Both the position numbers and the translations under genes were made by a program. From Lanius collurio (taxonomy: Eukaryota > Chordata > Aves > Passeriformes > Laniidae): a DNA stretch of 64,000 bases. The stretch lies in contig JACBWW010000017.1 of the NCBI GenBank assembly GCA_020086605.1, positions 19,807,806 through 19,871,805 of the forward strand, written 5' to 3'. Below are positions 1-29,520 of this stretch, in pieces. The notes below the pieces were generated by a model that had not been told where the DNA came from, did not search any database, and saw only the letters and a program-made list of their open reading frames with translations. Numbering within the stretch: the first letter of the stretch is position 1; every line of letters starts with the position of its first letter.

Positions 1-1
1 C

Positions 2-16447
<16,446 letters not shown>

Positions 16448-18080
16448 CTGGAAATAATGAATAAACAGGAAGAAAAGGTTCAGCTGAAAAAAACACCCAA
16501 CAGCACAGTAAACTTCAGGATGCAGTGCTCATATTCACTGATGTTTTGCATTATTCATTTATTGTTCTTTAGCTGGAGAAATGCCAATGGCTGATATAAT
16601 CCTGCTTCCTTTTCATGAAAGGGGAAAATAGCACATAATATAGATTTGATATAAATAAGCTACTTCTCTAACTCAACTTTAAAATAAAAGCAATGTATTT
16701 TTTTTTTACATTTTGTAACTATCTTCCCCATTTTACAAACCAGGTAAAAGGGCAAAGAAATTCAGAACTCTGGAAAAGATATGAATTGAAAAAGAAAGCC
16801 CTTTCTAAGTGACAAGCACTGTAATTTATAAAATGTTCCGTAACAAGTACTGCACTTCTGTGAGTTCCACATGGATTTCAATAAAATACCTGGTTTTCAT
16901 CTCCCCCCCGCAAAATAGAACACAGTCTTGCCTACAGCCAAGTAACAAAGATGATAAAAATAAACTATAATATGGATTGATTTACTGAGTTTTATTTCAG
17001 TGGGGCTGCAAAATGGTGCACAATTCATTCAAACAGAGCTTCTGAAAGGAATTTATCTTTAGTTTCTGAAAAAAGTGGATAGAGCCTTTTAGATTTAAGA
17101 AAAAGCTTTGCTTACCCTTCTGTTTAAACCAAGATGACAATTCCTATAATCACAAAATTGTATAGAAATTATATGGAAAACTTCCTAAAGCTAAATTACT
17201 TCATATATCAGCTTCCAGAAAGAAGGTTATGTCTGACCATTTCCACCTTCCAGCTGATCATTTTCTTCATCTGCAAATGAACACTCTTTCATTCCACAGG
17301 ATCAGTAAGCACATGTTTTTTGCAGATTAATTCCTCCACAGATTTTAAATGTTAGTGTTTCTAGCTTCTCCACCTCTTCTAGAAGAAAGAGATGTCTTCA
17401 GACTCCTATTCTCTTAGTCCAGTATTTTTCCTGGGATCAAGACTACCTGAAAAGATATTGAAAAAACTTCAACATAAATAACAGCATGGACATTTTCACC
17501 ACCAGTTAAGGTACGGTTAGAGCATTTAATGATGGTATGTGAACAGTATAATATCTGAAAAGAAACAGCTAATAATTTGCATTATGGTAGCATCTAGAAA
17601 CATTAAATAAGCAACATGGTGACTTATGAGAACTCATACTTTAGGATATTATGAATTTTAAGAGGAAAAAGAAACAACCATTCCTTATGCACAGCTGGGA
17701 AAGGCCTGCTCCCTGGGTTTCCTGACACGTGTTTGGATACACAGGGTTTGAGTCAGAGGCTTGTGTGGAGGGAATCTGCACTGGTAAGGCCGGGTCACCT
17801 GGATGACAGCTGGCGGGACAGGCGAATAAGCAGCGGGTGAACTCCCTCTGTCACTGCTCTGCACTAAATCCAGTGCAAAATGAGCATGTCTGTGAAACCG
17901 ACAGCGCTGAGACTCGCAGTATGACTCAAGAAAACAAAAAATGAGGGCGGAGAAGGGTGGGACTGTAAGGATGTGACAATAAACACAACCAGCTTCAGAA
18001 AACACCACCACGAACTGATTCTGACCAGGCGCTAACAACGCGGCCCCATTCCAAAGGCTGTCGGTCTAAGGCACATGCCT
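16448..18080 (-). other. KRIT1 intron upstream of the first coding exon
   Basis: It separates the ATG exon from the CpG island. A non-coding exon may be hidden here: a TTTTCAG acceptor-like site on the minus strand near 17450 precedes exon-like sequence. I cannot confirm it. Confidence 0.6.
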
Positions 18081-19650
18081 CACCCAGGCTTTTCCCAACA
18101 CCGCCGACCCTTCCCGCCTCCCGCAGGACTCGCCGGGATGAGGCAGAGGGCGGCTCCCGCCGGGACTCCCGGCCGCACCACCCTCGCCAGGGAGGAGGGA
18201 GGCCGGGAGCCTCGGAAGCGCCCGCAGCGCTGCCTCGCTTCGGCATAGCCGGAGAGCGACGGGCAGGAGGTGGCCCCGCGCCCCAGCATCTCCCGCCCCG
18301 CACTGCCCAACCGGGCAACGCCCCCGAACTTCCCCGGCCGCACCCAGGAGCCGGCGAGCCCCGACCCCCGCAGGGGCACTCCCCCTAAATCCCCGCGGGG
18401 CGGGAGCGGCTCCCCCGCTCTGAGGACCGCCCTAGGGCTAGGGTGAGGGAGAGCGCCCCGTCCCCGCTCGTTCCCTGCCTGCCTTGCCTTCCTCGGTGGC
18501 GCCTGCCGCCGCCTGCCCGCCGCATCCTCCCGCCGCGCCCGCCGCCCAGGCCCCGCGTCCCGGCCCGCTCCGCCCCGTCCCCGCCCCGCTCCCTCCCCCG
18601 GCGCGGTGAATCCGCTTCCCGTCGGAGCCCCGCGGGCCTCGGCTGCCGATGAGTTTCCGGGTCGGCGGCCTGAACTTGTGCTGCCGCCGCCGGTTGTTGA
18701 CCGCGGGCGGAGAAAGAAGGAGCCAGCCGGGGCTGCGGGCCGGGCCGGGAGCAAGAGGCGCGGCTGGCGGGTGGGGAGGCGCCGAGGCGGAGCGGCCGCC
18801 TGGGCCCGCGGAGCGCCGCCGGCAGCAGCTGTCAGTGCTGCCGCCGCCGAACAAAGGGGTAGCGAGCCGGCGGCAGCTGCAGCGCCGTGCCCACGCCGGG
18901 GCCCCGGTGAGCAGAGTGACAGCCCCGGCTGCCCGCGGGGCTCCCACTGGAGTGGGCACTCCAGAGGGCGCCGTACCCGGAGTGGAGCGGGAGAGGGGAG
19001 CGGCCCCTGGGCACATGGAAGATCTGAGTGGCGGGCGCGGAGGCGCCGGGAAGGGCCGGGGAGAGCCCCTGTGAGGAGCCGGTAAGTGCCCGCGGCACTG
19101 GGCGAGGTTCGGGCGGGGGCTGTGGGAGGGCACGACGAAGGGAGCCTGGCCGCGGGCGAAGCCTGGAGGCTCCGCACATTGGGGCGTCGGCAGCGCCGCG
19201 CATCGCGGGGGGGCCGGGCCGGGAGGCGGCTCTGAGGGCGCCTCGGTGCCGTTGGCAGGCGAGAGTAGCGGAGAGGGAGAGGTGGGAGCAGCCGGAGTGC
19301 GGAGGTGAACGAGCGGCAGGTTACTGAGGTTAGTATGGCAGGGGGCTGTGGGGAAAGGGGGTGGTGGGAGCTGCGGGCCGCCGGGCCGGGGGATAAGGGG
19401 GGAGAGAGGCCGCCTCTGCCGGCGGAGGGCGGGGGGGCTCTCCCGGGAACTGGCCGTGGGGGGGCGATCGGTGGCAGCTGCCCGGGCGGCCGGGACCGTC
19501 GTAAAGTTTGGAGCTGCCCGATGGCCTGGCTTCAGCCCGGTCCCGCCGCTGGGCTCATGCCCGCCTTGTTCGTAGCCGGGAAATGCTGCCTGGCAGGCAG
19601 AAGGGGAAAAGTGTGAGTGGCCGGAGTGGGAGCGTGTGCTGCGGGGCAAG
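18050..19650. promoter_or_regulatory. CpG island, shared KRIT1/ANKIB1 divergent promoter
   Basis: The sequence changes abruptly from AT-rich intron to about 1.6 kb of very GC- and CpG-rich DNA with clusters of GC boxes (for example around 18390-18410 and 18570-18600). It lies exactly between the minus-strand KRIT1 and plus-strand ANKIB1 gene bodies. No TATA box was evident. A candidate KRIT1 non-coding exon donor on the minus strand is CCTGG|GTGAGG at 18083-18082. Long open frames on both strands here are by-products of stop-poor GC-rich sequence. The shared-promoter role is inferred from position and composition. Confidence 0.88.
18900..19081 (+). other. ANKIB1: Probable ANKIB1 non-coding first exon (start not determined)
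   Basis: A strong donor, GCCG|GTAAGT, has its GT at 19082-19083 inside the CpG island on the plus strand. It is the best candidate for the end of the ANKIB1 5'UTR exon. The transcription start is not visible, so the left border is arbitrary. Another weaker donor-like site is at about 18905. Confidence 0.45.
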
Positions 19651-19671
19651 CTGTGTGCTGCGGGGCAAGCT
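19634..19671. repeat. Tandem duplication of a 19-bp unit
   Basis: GTGTGCTGCGGGGCAAGCT is present twice head to tail with no mismatch, at the right edge of the CpG island. Confidence 0.97.
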
Positions 19672-19761
19672 GTGACAGATTGACCTGGCTTCGTGGCTCG
19701 GTAACGCCGTCAGAACAGCCCCTGAATGAAATGAAACGCTCGCGATCTCGGGATTGTGGGT

Positions 19762-19764
<3 letters not shown>

Positions 19765-19793
<29 letters not shown>
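19765..19793. repeat. Poly-T run (T29)
   Basis: A pure T29 homopolymer lies just downstream of the CpG island in ANKIB1 intron 1. On the minus strand it would read as a poly-A tail, but no retroposed body is recognisable to its right. Confidence 0.95.
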
Positions 19794-19796
<3 letters not shown>

Positions 19797-22070
19797 CGGT
19801 GGAAAGAATTTAGTCTTGATACCGTAGCAGTTTTATGTAAGTAGCAGTATCCCTCTCCCAGGCACGTCTAAACACATAGTGGAAATTGGGCAACTTTTAA
19901 AAATTAATCTTAATAATTCATGACTAGTCAGTCTACTTCTTATTTACAGTTCAGATAATATGTAGAGGATATACAGAGTCACGAAAACATGCTTGGCAGA
20001 GTAAAGCACTAATACTACATCTTAAACTATTTACATGGATCCCTCCATTATGACTAACCGTCCTTGACTGCACCTTCTTTGAGTGTGTTTCTGTGCTTAC
20101 CAGTTCCAGAAATGAAGTTTTAGTTGAAGACATAACATCAATAATGTGCTGTAGTTTAAGTACATTCACTAAAGAGAGAGACGGTTTTTGAGAGGATTTT
20201 GGTTGTAGAGGTTAGCAATGAGAAGAGACTGTGTCTTCCTTACACATATGGCTGTTTTAGCCTTACTTTCATCCTTTTGATTTTCAGCATCAAGTGTGGT
20301 GGATTAATTCTCTTTAATCTCTCTTGCATACAGAGGAAAATTACTCTTCTTCCTTGGGGGGGAAAAAGGCTTTAGTCATAAGGAAATCAAGAGTGTTTTT
20401 CAACTACTTAGGACATGTGACTTGTTTCATTAAGATGTCTACATAGAAGTAAATTGGTAGAATTTATAGCAATTTTTTTCTTATTTTTCTTTTTTGCGGA
20501 CATGGAAAACGTAAGTGGTTGTCTTTACAAGTTGCAGAAGAGGCTTCTGCAAACTTTAATTCCAAGTCTTTCTGTGGGCCAGTACTCAGTCAATTCCTTC
20601 TTGAACAAATTTTACTTCAGTCCTTATTCGAAAGAATAAAATATTTTAATAATGCAGTCTATTATTTCTGAATTACAATATTACTATAAATCTACTAAAA
20701 GGCTAAACAATGTCGGTGGTGCTCTGCAGACATACATATATGCATCAGCAGAGTATTATGAATGAAAATCAATTTTAGAAGGAAGAAAAAAAATTACAGC
20801 AGTGACACTGTAATAATAGTATCAGTAGCCAAAACCCAAAAGTTAGACAAATAAGTTTTGTGCAGTCTCTTTAATTTTCACTTGTGCCATACACATCTGG
20901 ATGGGACTAGGTATGTATGTATGTAAGTACAGGATGAGGCTTATTGCACAAAACATGGAATTTCCTGGACATAGTTACATATTGCATGTCAGTTTACATG
21001 TGTCTGTTATATGTTCTTATCTGGCCTACACACTTCAGAAAATTAAAGAAAGCTAAGCATGTAAATATGAAAAGGAATACCTTCTAAAGCTGTCAGCTTC
21101 TATTAAATGGAACAACTACAAATATGGTTTTAGAAAATGTCATTATGTCTTTGTTCAGTGTAAAAAACTTTTTTAATGCTATGGTTGATTTGTTCTGTCC
21201 TGAGCAGTTTATTGCTCCTGGTCTGTGACATCTCTGCTGTGATTGCTTATCACTACATTTTTTTTTGTTCCAATAGTAGAGCTTTGTTTATTAATCATTA
21301 ACTAGTTTGGCTAGCAGGTTTTGTGATGTTTTGGATTTTTGTTTGATTTTATTTTTTAAGGTTTCTATTTGGGTTGTTTTTGGGGTGTTTTTGGGGTGTT
21401 TTATTGTGTGTGTGTGTGTTGGAGGGATATTTTTTTTTAGGTTTGTTTGTTTGGAGGGTTTTGTTTGTTTATTTTGAGGAGTTTTGTTTGTTTGATTTAT
21501 TTTTTCTGTTCAGATGTCATGTAGTTACCATTACCTGAGTAGTTCATTAACTTCACCTTGGAATCTGATAACTAGACATTGCTGTCTGCAGTTGTCACTG
21601 TTGAAGTTTTGTCAGCTTTGCTAATGTGACTCATGCCAGTAAGAAAGAAAATTGAGAAGCTGGAGTTAACCAATACTTGTGCTGAACCAGTTCCGTTTCT
21701 AATCACATTACTGTGTTTGCATAATTGGTAATGATACATAGCAAAGAGAGATGTGTTTTGTTTAAAGAGGAGCCCTGTGGAAATTCTGAAATGTTCAAAA
21801 TTACATAGGAAATTCTGTTTTCAACATCATTATCAGCAGGCAAGACTTTTACTTCTTTTGCTTCCTCCTTCCAAAATTCATACCACATGCCTTTCCATGG
21901 TGCATTATAGAAATCACACTTATGTGTAAATTTTAGGGAGACGGTTATTTCATGCAAGATTATATTACATTTTACATTAAAAGGTCAAGCCAGAGAAATC
22001 TACTTAATGTTTAACAACTACTGTTTTTCTTCATAACTGCTGAATGTGTTCCAGAGTTATTGGAACCAGA
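19794..22070 (+). other. ANKIB1 intron 1, first unique stretch
   Basis: Unique sequence. Low-complexity patches include GTAT repeats near 20910-20926 and a G/T-rich stretch with TTTG and GT runs at about 21330-21510. Confidence 0.7.
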
Positions 22071-22074
22071 CAAA

Positions 22075-22605
22075 TTAATCTTTGTGACAGTGGAAGGCCA
22101 AGTGCAAGGTCTGCACTTGGGTCAGGGTGGCTCCTGGTATTGATACAGGCTAGGGATGAAGGGATTGAGAGCAGCCCTGCTGAGGAGGGCTTGAGGGTAC
22201 CTGTGGATGGAAAACTGGACATAGGCCGTCAATCTGCACTTGCAGCCTAGAGAGTCAGTTGTGTGCTGGGCTGCATCAAAAGCAACATGGCCAGCAGGGT
22301 GAGGGAGGGGATTCTGTCCCTCCACTCTGCCCTGGTGAGAGGTACCTCACCTGGAATGCTGCACCCAGCTCTGAGGCCACTCAGTACAACGCAGACATGA
22401 ACCTGTTGGAGCGGGCCTGGAGGAGGGACACAAACACGGCACAGCTCTCCTGTGAAGAAAGGCTGAGAGAGTTGGGGTTGTTCACCCTGGAGAAGAGGGT
22501 TCTGAGGAGATGCTGTTGCAACCTTTCAGTATATAAAGGGAGCCCACAAGAAAGACTTTTTACTGGGGCCTGTTTTGACAGGACAAGAAACAAGAGTTTT
22601 TAACT
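22075..22605 (+). mobile_element. CR1 LINE fragment, 3' part of ORF2 and beyond
   Basis: The segment matches the remembered CR1 sequence downstream of the reverse transcriptase core: a GTGCAAGGTCTGCACTTGGG start, a GGCTGCATCAAAAG core and a GAGAAGAGGGTTCTGAGGAG segment. It is 5'-truncated, broken by stops and indels, and stops before the canonical 3' octamer tail. Confidence 0.9.
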
Positions 22606-23279
22606 ATTTTAGAAAGGGCAAACACTTACTTTGACCTAAAGCTTATTTGTAGTATTGCTAATATCCTCAAATTGTCTTTAAGGGGTTTTGTTGAAGTTGT
22701 TCAAGAGAGATTTTCATTTGGTGGTTTTCCTTAGATTTGTATTTTAAACTAGGTGAATTCTGAACTCTGCTTGTTGGAGGATAATTGCAGCTAAAATATG
22801 GTAAAAGTTTGTAACTGGATTACTGGAGGGAAATAGGAGGGTCTCTTGGCTGGGAGCTTGGGATCCTTCCTAGCTCAGGTGGCTTTGTGGAGCAGCTGTG
22901 TGACAATGTTGCAAAGAAAAGTTATTCTTTTAACTTTTCTTTTGCAATTCCGTACTGACAAAGAAGACCAGGGGACAAAGGTGGATCCTCTAAAAGCAAG
23001 TTTTGTATTTGTGCATAAACTTAAACCTAGAAATCAGTATTTGCACACAACCTTCTGTATAGTTACTTTATTCTTTGACAATCACTTAGTGTAGTTTATA
23101 TATTACATTGTGACAACTGAGGCACTATATTATTATCTCTGTATAAAATAGCTTTCATATGCAGGCTTCTATGTTGGAGAAAATGTTATTAAATTTCTTG
23201 GGGATTTTCCTTTTTTAAAGGAGTTTCCCAGTGGCTTGTTATTACCATTTTGACACATCAGAGGAACATGTAGTAGACA
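22606..23279 (+). other. ANKIB1 intron 1 between two CR1 copies
   Basis: Nothing recognised. Confidence 0.65.
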
Positions 23280-26200
23280 TGATACGGAAGATTCCTTATG
23301 CTCTCTCTGCCCTGCTGAGTGCAGTGACTTAAGGGAAAAGGGATGATGGTGACAAGTTCCTGCCCAGTGCAGCAGAGGTGTGTCTCCTCTGTGACTGCTT
23401 TGCCTTCCCGAATGCTCTCACATACTTAGGAGCCACTGCACATGAAACCAAAAAGTAACAAGGATGATGGTTCATCTAGCTTGGTGCTGCCGAGGTTAAG
23501 TTTTACCTGTACCCTGCATCAAATCTGCTCCCACAAAGCAAAAAAGGTGGATCATTGTCATAGAAGACTCCTTTCTGAAGGGAACAGAAGGCTCAAAGAG
23601 GAGGCCCCACTTCCTGGGGAAGTCTCCTGCTTCCCTGAGGCCTGGGTTAAAGATGTGGAGAGAAAGTTTCCTAGCCTAGTATGACCCTCAGATTAATATC
23701 CATTTTTTTTTTCAGGTAGGCAGCAGTGAAGTTGCAACAAGTGTGAGGGCAAGGAAGAGAAACTTCAGGACCTTTGTTAAGGAATCAGGAGCACAAGTAG
23801 TGCTCTCTATCCTTTCAGTTGCAGGGAATGATGAGGGAAAGAACAGGAAGAGCTAGCTGATCAATTCCTGGCTCCAAGCCTAATGTCACTGGCAGAATTT
23901 TGGGAAGTTTAATCATGGGTTAGTTTGCATTATACCAGGCCTGCTGGCAACAGACAGTGTACACCTATCTCAAAGGGAGAAAAGGATCTTTGCACAGGGG
24001 TTAGAAGGGCTCATTAGAAAAGCTTTAAACTAGATTTAAAGGGGAAAACTGATAAAACCAGGATCACTAGAGATAAGCCTGGGGGAAGCACACCCATGTT
24101 TGAGGGACAGTGTGCTAGTGATGTCCTTTGATCTTTCATTTCAGTGAAGATAGGAGATGGAGATCCATGTGGCAGCAAAGAATAGTGGTTATTCATGTGT
24201 TAGAAACCACAGAAGCATCTGAGGTTGATCATACAGGAGCTAGGACTTTTTCCCCAAAAATGGTGGAGGTATAAGTAGTCTGACTTAAGTGCTTCTGCTC
24301 CAGTGCATGCAGGACGGGCAACAAACAGGAGGAGCTGGAAGCCATTGTACAGCAGGAAAACAATGATATAATTGCCATTAAGGAAACATGGTCATTGTGT
24401 GATGACTCACAACTGGAGGGCTGCAGTGGATGACTGTAAACTCTTCCGAAGGGATAGGCATGGAAGGAGAGGCGGTGGAATAGCCCTGGGTTTTAGGGAG
24501 TGTTTGGATTGTCTAGAGCTTATTTATGGTGTCAGTAGGTTTGTTTATGAATAAGAATCAGGGGTAAGACCAACAGTGCAGATACCCTGGTTGGAGTCTC
24601 TTACATCTAGCCAGGTTGAAGAAGCAGACAAAATATTCTCTGAGCAGCTGAGAAGTTTTACCATTACTAGCTCTTGTTCTCCTGGGGAACTTCAACTCAC
24701 CAGATGTCTGCTGGAAATACAATGCAGTAGAGAGGAAACAGTTCCCAAAGTGTCTGGAAGAGAACTTCCTGTGACACAGTTGGTGAGTAAGCCAGCTAGG
24801 GAAGGTGCCCTGCTGGACTTACTGTTCACAGAGAAGCACTTGTGGGTGATGTGATAGTTGGGGGCTGTCTTGGGCACAGTGATTGTGAAATAAGACTTTT
24901 CAATTCTTGCACAAGTAAGGAGGGAGTCAGCAGAGTTGTTACCTTGGGCTGCTGGAGGGCAGACCAGCGTATTGAGCAGACTGGTTGACAAACTTTTGGG
25001 AGGCATTCCTGAAAGGGAGAGAAGTCAAGGAAGGACAGATATTTTTGAAGAAGGAAGTCCTAGAAGTGCAGAAGTGTGCTGTCCCCATGTGCCTAAAGAA
25101 GAGCTGTCAGGAAAGACGACCAACCTGACTGAACAGAGTGTTACGGTTTGAAATCTGGAAAAATAGGAGAGTCTGTGGCCCCTGGAAGAAGGGGCCAGCA
25201 ACTCAAGAGGACTACAAGGATATTGTGAGGTTATGCAGGGAGAAAATTAGAAGGGCCAATTAGAACTTAATCTGGCTACTGCTGTAAAAGTTGATTAAAA
25301 GTGTTTCTGTTAATACACCAGTAACAAAAGGAAGGCCTAGGAGAATCCCCGTCCTTTATTGGATGAGAGGACAAACAAAGTGACAAAAGATGAGGAAAGA
25401 GGCTGAGGTACTTAATGCCTTCTTTTCTGACTGTTCTCTGGGTACTGAGCCCCTGAGCCGGAATAAAGAGATGAGGAGCAGAATGAAGGCCCTGTAATCC
25501 AAAGGGAAAGGGTCAGAGACCTACGCCAGTGACACACTCACAAGTCTATGAGGCTGGGTGGCATCCACTCAAGGGTACTGATGGCACTGACAGAAGTGCT
25601 CACTGAGCCACTTTCCATCATTTACCAGCAATCCTGGTTAATGGTGGAGGTCCCAGGTGACTAGAGGTTAGCAAGTGTGACACTCTTCTAAGAAGATGGG
25701 TTGGAAGGATCATCAGGGGAACTGCAGGCCTGTCAGTCTGACCTCAGGGCCAGGGAATGTCATGGAGCAGATCATCTGAAGAGCCATCACATGGCTCATA
25801 AAGGACAGCCAGGGGGTCAGGCCCAGCCAGCGTGGGTTTGTGAAAGCCAGGTCCTGCTTGACCAAGCTGGTGTTCTGTGACAGAGTGACCTGCCTAGTGG
25901 ATGAGCAAAAGGCTGCAGAAGTTGTCTGCTGAAATGTCAGTAAAGCCTTTGACACCATTTCCCACAGCATTCTCCTGGAGAAACTGTTTGCATTGGCATA
26001 CTGTTCTCTGGGCAGAAAAACCCATCTGGATGTTCGGGCTCACAGAGTGATGGTGAATAGGGTTACACCCAGCTGATGGCTGGTCACTGGTGGTACTCCG
26101 CAAGGCTCAGTATTTGGGCCAGTCCTATTGAATATCTTTGTTGATTATCTGGAAGAGGGGATCCAGTGCACCCTCAGCCAGTTTGCAGACATGCCAAGTT

Positions 26201-26420
26201 GGGTGGAAGTGTTGATCTGCTGGAGGGTAGGAGGCTCTGCAGCGGCATCTGGACAGGCTGGATTGATGGGCTGAGGCCAATGGTATGAGATGCAACAGGG
26301 CTGGGTGCTGGATCCTGCCCTTGGGTCGCAACAACTTGATGGAGCACTACAGGCTTGAGATGAGTGACTGGAAAGCTGCCTGCCAGAAAAGAACCTGGGA
26401 GTTTTGGTCAACATGATGTC
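23280..26420 (+). mobile_element. Long degenerate CR1 LINE (ORF1 tail, endonuclease, reverse transcriptase)
   Basis: This is the longest CR1 copy, in sense with ANKIB1. In order it shows: an ORF1 esterase-like remnant (about 23540-24050, with a degraded SLL.GN core and a VAGNDEGKNRKS segment), the endonuclease region (about 24330-24850, with an AIKETW motif), and the reverse transcriptase region (about 25680-26380, with FVKARSCLTKLV, SKAFDTISHSILLEKL and a [14 protein letters not shown] segment). Frames are broken by stops and frameshifts throughout, including one across the FADD-type catalytic motif near 26185, so no activity is expected. The sequence stops near 26420 without the usual CR1 3' end, and the left border is approximate. 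Confidence 0.88.
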
Positions 26421-28704
26421 AACTAGGGGTAGCCTGTGATGTAACTTAGTGGAAAAGTGGTAAAAATTATTGTGGCTAATTGTGAAAATTCTTACACAGT
26501 TTAATTCTGTGGTAATTGTCTTAAATAAAATACCGACTTCTGTAAAATGTCTTACAGGCGTGTTAGTAATCACTCACTTTTCCCCCCTCCCATCCCCATT
26601 TTCTTTGAAGAAAGATACAGTTCTGGAAATTTAAAAGCTTTTTTGGGGAAAATACACTTAAAGTTAGTACATATAATGCTAATTATATATGCACTAATGG
26701 CATATTTCTTGGCTGGTTTATATAATCTCTGATCAATTATGATTAAATGTACATAAATTGGAAACTGATTCTCTGCCCCAAGTATTTCACCTGATGATCG
26801 CTTTTCTTGGAATTTATCATAGAAAATAATTTGATTTTTCTAGTTTAAAAGTATAATTCTGCTTTTTAAACAAGCCCTGCATGTTCTTATAACAAGAGAT
26901 GGTGCTTTAAGAGATGGTAGGAACATTGTGTCCTGTTTGTGTGCAACTGGTTTTGGCCCTGATTGTAAATTACTACAAATTAAATAACTTGAGGAGAAAA
27001 TTGTATTTGATATATTTATTAGTTTGAGTCTACTTAAGATTTCTGCTTCAGGGAAGTTCCATAGATATTACTTGGGATAAGTAATGCCCCCCTGCCCTAT
27101 TATTTCAAATGGATTTCTAGTAGGAATTTTGAAGGCAAAGTTACAAATGGTTTATTTCTATCAAAACAGTTGTGTAGAAACTCAAAACTGACTGTACTAA
27201 AAAAAACAGTAGTATATGTTTTTAGTATGCTCAGATGAAGCCCTGATGATGATAGTTGAAATATTTCCTGTTATAAACTAGCCTTTGGAGAAATAGCTGA
27301 AAAATGATGAGAAAAGGTCATGATACGTATATGTCAATGTTTTTGCAAATAAAATGTATCAAATACTGGATCTATTAAAATTTATTGTGGACTTAAGAAT
27401 AGGAATTTCAGGACAGTTGTAGTTTATTAATGAACTCTTCTCTGTACTAAGGGTTTGATTGTTACTGTACTGCTGTGATATGCAGTTGTGTGTTTTCCTT
27501 TGTATTTCTATTAGCTACTATGTGTGTAAGATATCTGCAAGGCTGGATGCATACATCAGGACTAATTTTTGACAGTAGCAACCTGTAAATGTTGTTGCAA
27601 TAGAATTTTCCCCTGAAGTATTCTTTCTCTTATTAAGAAAAAAAATTATTTCTTGCCTGTGTAAATTACTTGCAGAATTGTTATTTTTTTAGTATTTTTT
27701 ATTTCTTAATCCTGGTGGCTCTGTTGTGTTTTAGATCTCTAAGACGCTGAGGGATAAGCGAATATATTCATCTCTGGTTATCTCTACTATGTTGAAAGAC
27801 TACAGATGGACATGTAGAAATGTTCTGGCGGAGTAGAGCCCAGAAAATTTCTTGTTAGTCTCTGAATGAAAAATGGTGAATTTAATCCAAGTCGTGAAGA
27901 AATTGCAGAAATGTGTACCTGCTAAGCTATGAAGACCAAAGTTCCAGCTGTACTAATAATGCAGGTTATATGTTTTTAACATTTTAAGAACTTCTTTGAC
28001 TGATGCAGGTTCATTCATGTTTGCTAAATAGTTGAAATTACCTATATACCTGTAAGTTGAGGATTTTAATGTTTTAAAGCTCAAATCTTGAAAGCCAGCT
28101 GTATAGCAGACTTCATGCTAGCAGAATACAAATCTTCAGCAATGATCTAGCACATTTATTCTGTAAAAATAGGTCTACTGCAACATTGTATTAGCAAATA
28201 ATCTAGGTCTACGAAGCATTGTGAGTTAAATATTCTAAGAAAAAGTATTTGTTCTTTATGAAAGAACTCCTGTTACTTGCATTCTCTGGAAGTTTTATAT
28301 GGAAGTACGCAGCCTGCAGTACTGAGACATTACTAATGGCTCTGTAGCTTATTGCAGTATAAATATACAATGGCTCTTAATTTAGGCCCTTTTCCCAGAC
28401 ATCTTGAGACTCACTGACACAGATACTTTGTGTATTCTCCATATTTAGAAGGATGTGTTGGAGAGAAATCTTTCATTGGATCTATTTCAGTGAGTCACCA
28501 AATGCAAACTGCCCATTAAAAAAAAAATACTGAAGAGGCTTTATTTGGTTACTTACTTGTCTGTTGAAGTACAAGTTCTTTGTAACATCCCATTTACCAC
28601 CCTGTTAATTAGTTAAAACTAAACTGCATGGAAGTCCTTTATTCTTTTCAGGAAATGATAATTAGTATTCAGTAAAATTAAATAGTGCAGCTTTGCATTT
28701 ATAA
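26421..28704 (+). other. ANKIB1 intron 1, unique stretch
   Basis: AT-rich sequence without recognisable repeat, exon or RNA gene. Confidence 0.7.
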
Positions 28705-29520
28705 TCTTAATTAACTACCTGGATGAGGTGATGGAATGCACTGTCAGCAAGCTTGTTGATGACACCAGGTTGTGTGGGCTGGAGGGCAGGGCTGCTCCTC
28801 TGAAAGACCTTGGCAGGCTGGAGAAATGGGCTGACACAAACCTCATGGTGTTCGGCAGAATCTGAACATAAAATAACTGCACAATAGTACAGGCGGGGAA
28901 CCAACAGCTAGAGAGCAACATTGCAGCAAATGGCATCACTTTGCTGGTGGACACCAAGTTGAATGTGAGTCAGCAAGGTACCTTTGAGCAAGAATGAAGC
29001 CAGTAGCTGAGAGAAATGAGTATTTCTGTCAGCTTGACATTTGTGTGATGGCATCAAAAACAATGTCTAGTTTTGTGCTCCTTGGTGTAGGAGAGGTGCT
29101 GACTTTCTGAAGCAGGCCTAGAGGAAGACTGCCAGGATAATTAGGGTATAGAAGCACCTAATGTAGAAGGAGAAGCTGGAGGAGCTGGGTGTCCTCAGTG
29201 TTCAAAGAAGACTAGGGTGGTGGATCTTGTTTCTGGTTAATGGGAGGATACAGAAAAGACGGAACCAAGTTCTTCTTGGGGGAGCTGGGTGACAGGACTA
29301 GAGACAACAGAAAGTTTCAGCAAGAGATGTTTCAGCTAGATGTTAGGAAAGATTTGCGTTATTGGAGGGGTCAGATGTTGGGATAAGTAGTCTGAAGAGG
29401 CTGCAGTATCTGATTCTCTGAACTTAATTGAGAACAGTGTTGAGCAGCCTTTGAAGCTCTGGAGACTGCTTTGAGTAAAGGGTGGAAGCTGTTGACCTCC
29501 AGAGGTTCCATCAAATGTAA
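28705..29520 (+). mobile_element. CR1 LINE fragment, end of reverse transcriptase and 3' region
   Basis: It begins at the reverse transcriptase tail (a LNYLDEVMECTVSKLVDDTRL-like reading, where the family aspartate motif FADD is degraded to VDD). It continues through the CR1 segment ending in the GTTGAGCAGCCTTTGAAGC area. It is strongly diverged, with several deletions, and the right border is approximate. Confidence 0.85.

Noticed and set aside
17225..17450. Possible extra KRIT1 5'UTR exon on the minus strand
   Set aside because: An acceptor-like TTTTCAG and a possible donor exist, but such pairs are common by chance and there is no transcript support.
18080..19649. Long open frames on both strands (up to about 400 codons) in the CpG island
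   Set aside because: Low-complexity Pro/Arg/Ala/Gly readings in several overlapping frames at once. Stop codons are rare in GC-rich DNA, and none resembles a protein family.
22259..22603. 114-codon plus-strand open frame
   Set aside because: It lies inside a CR1 fragment and is out of the CR1 reading frame.
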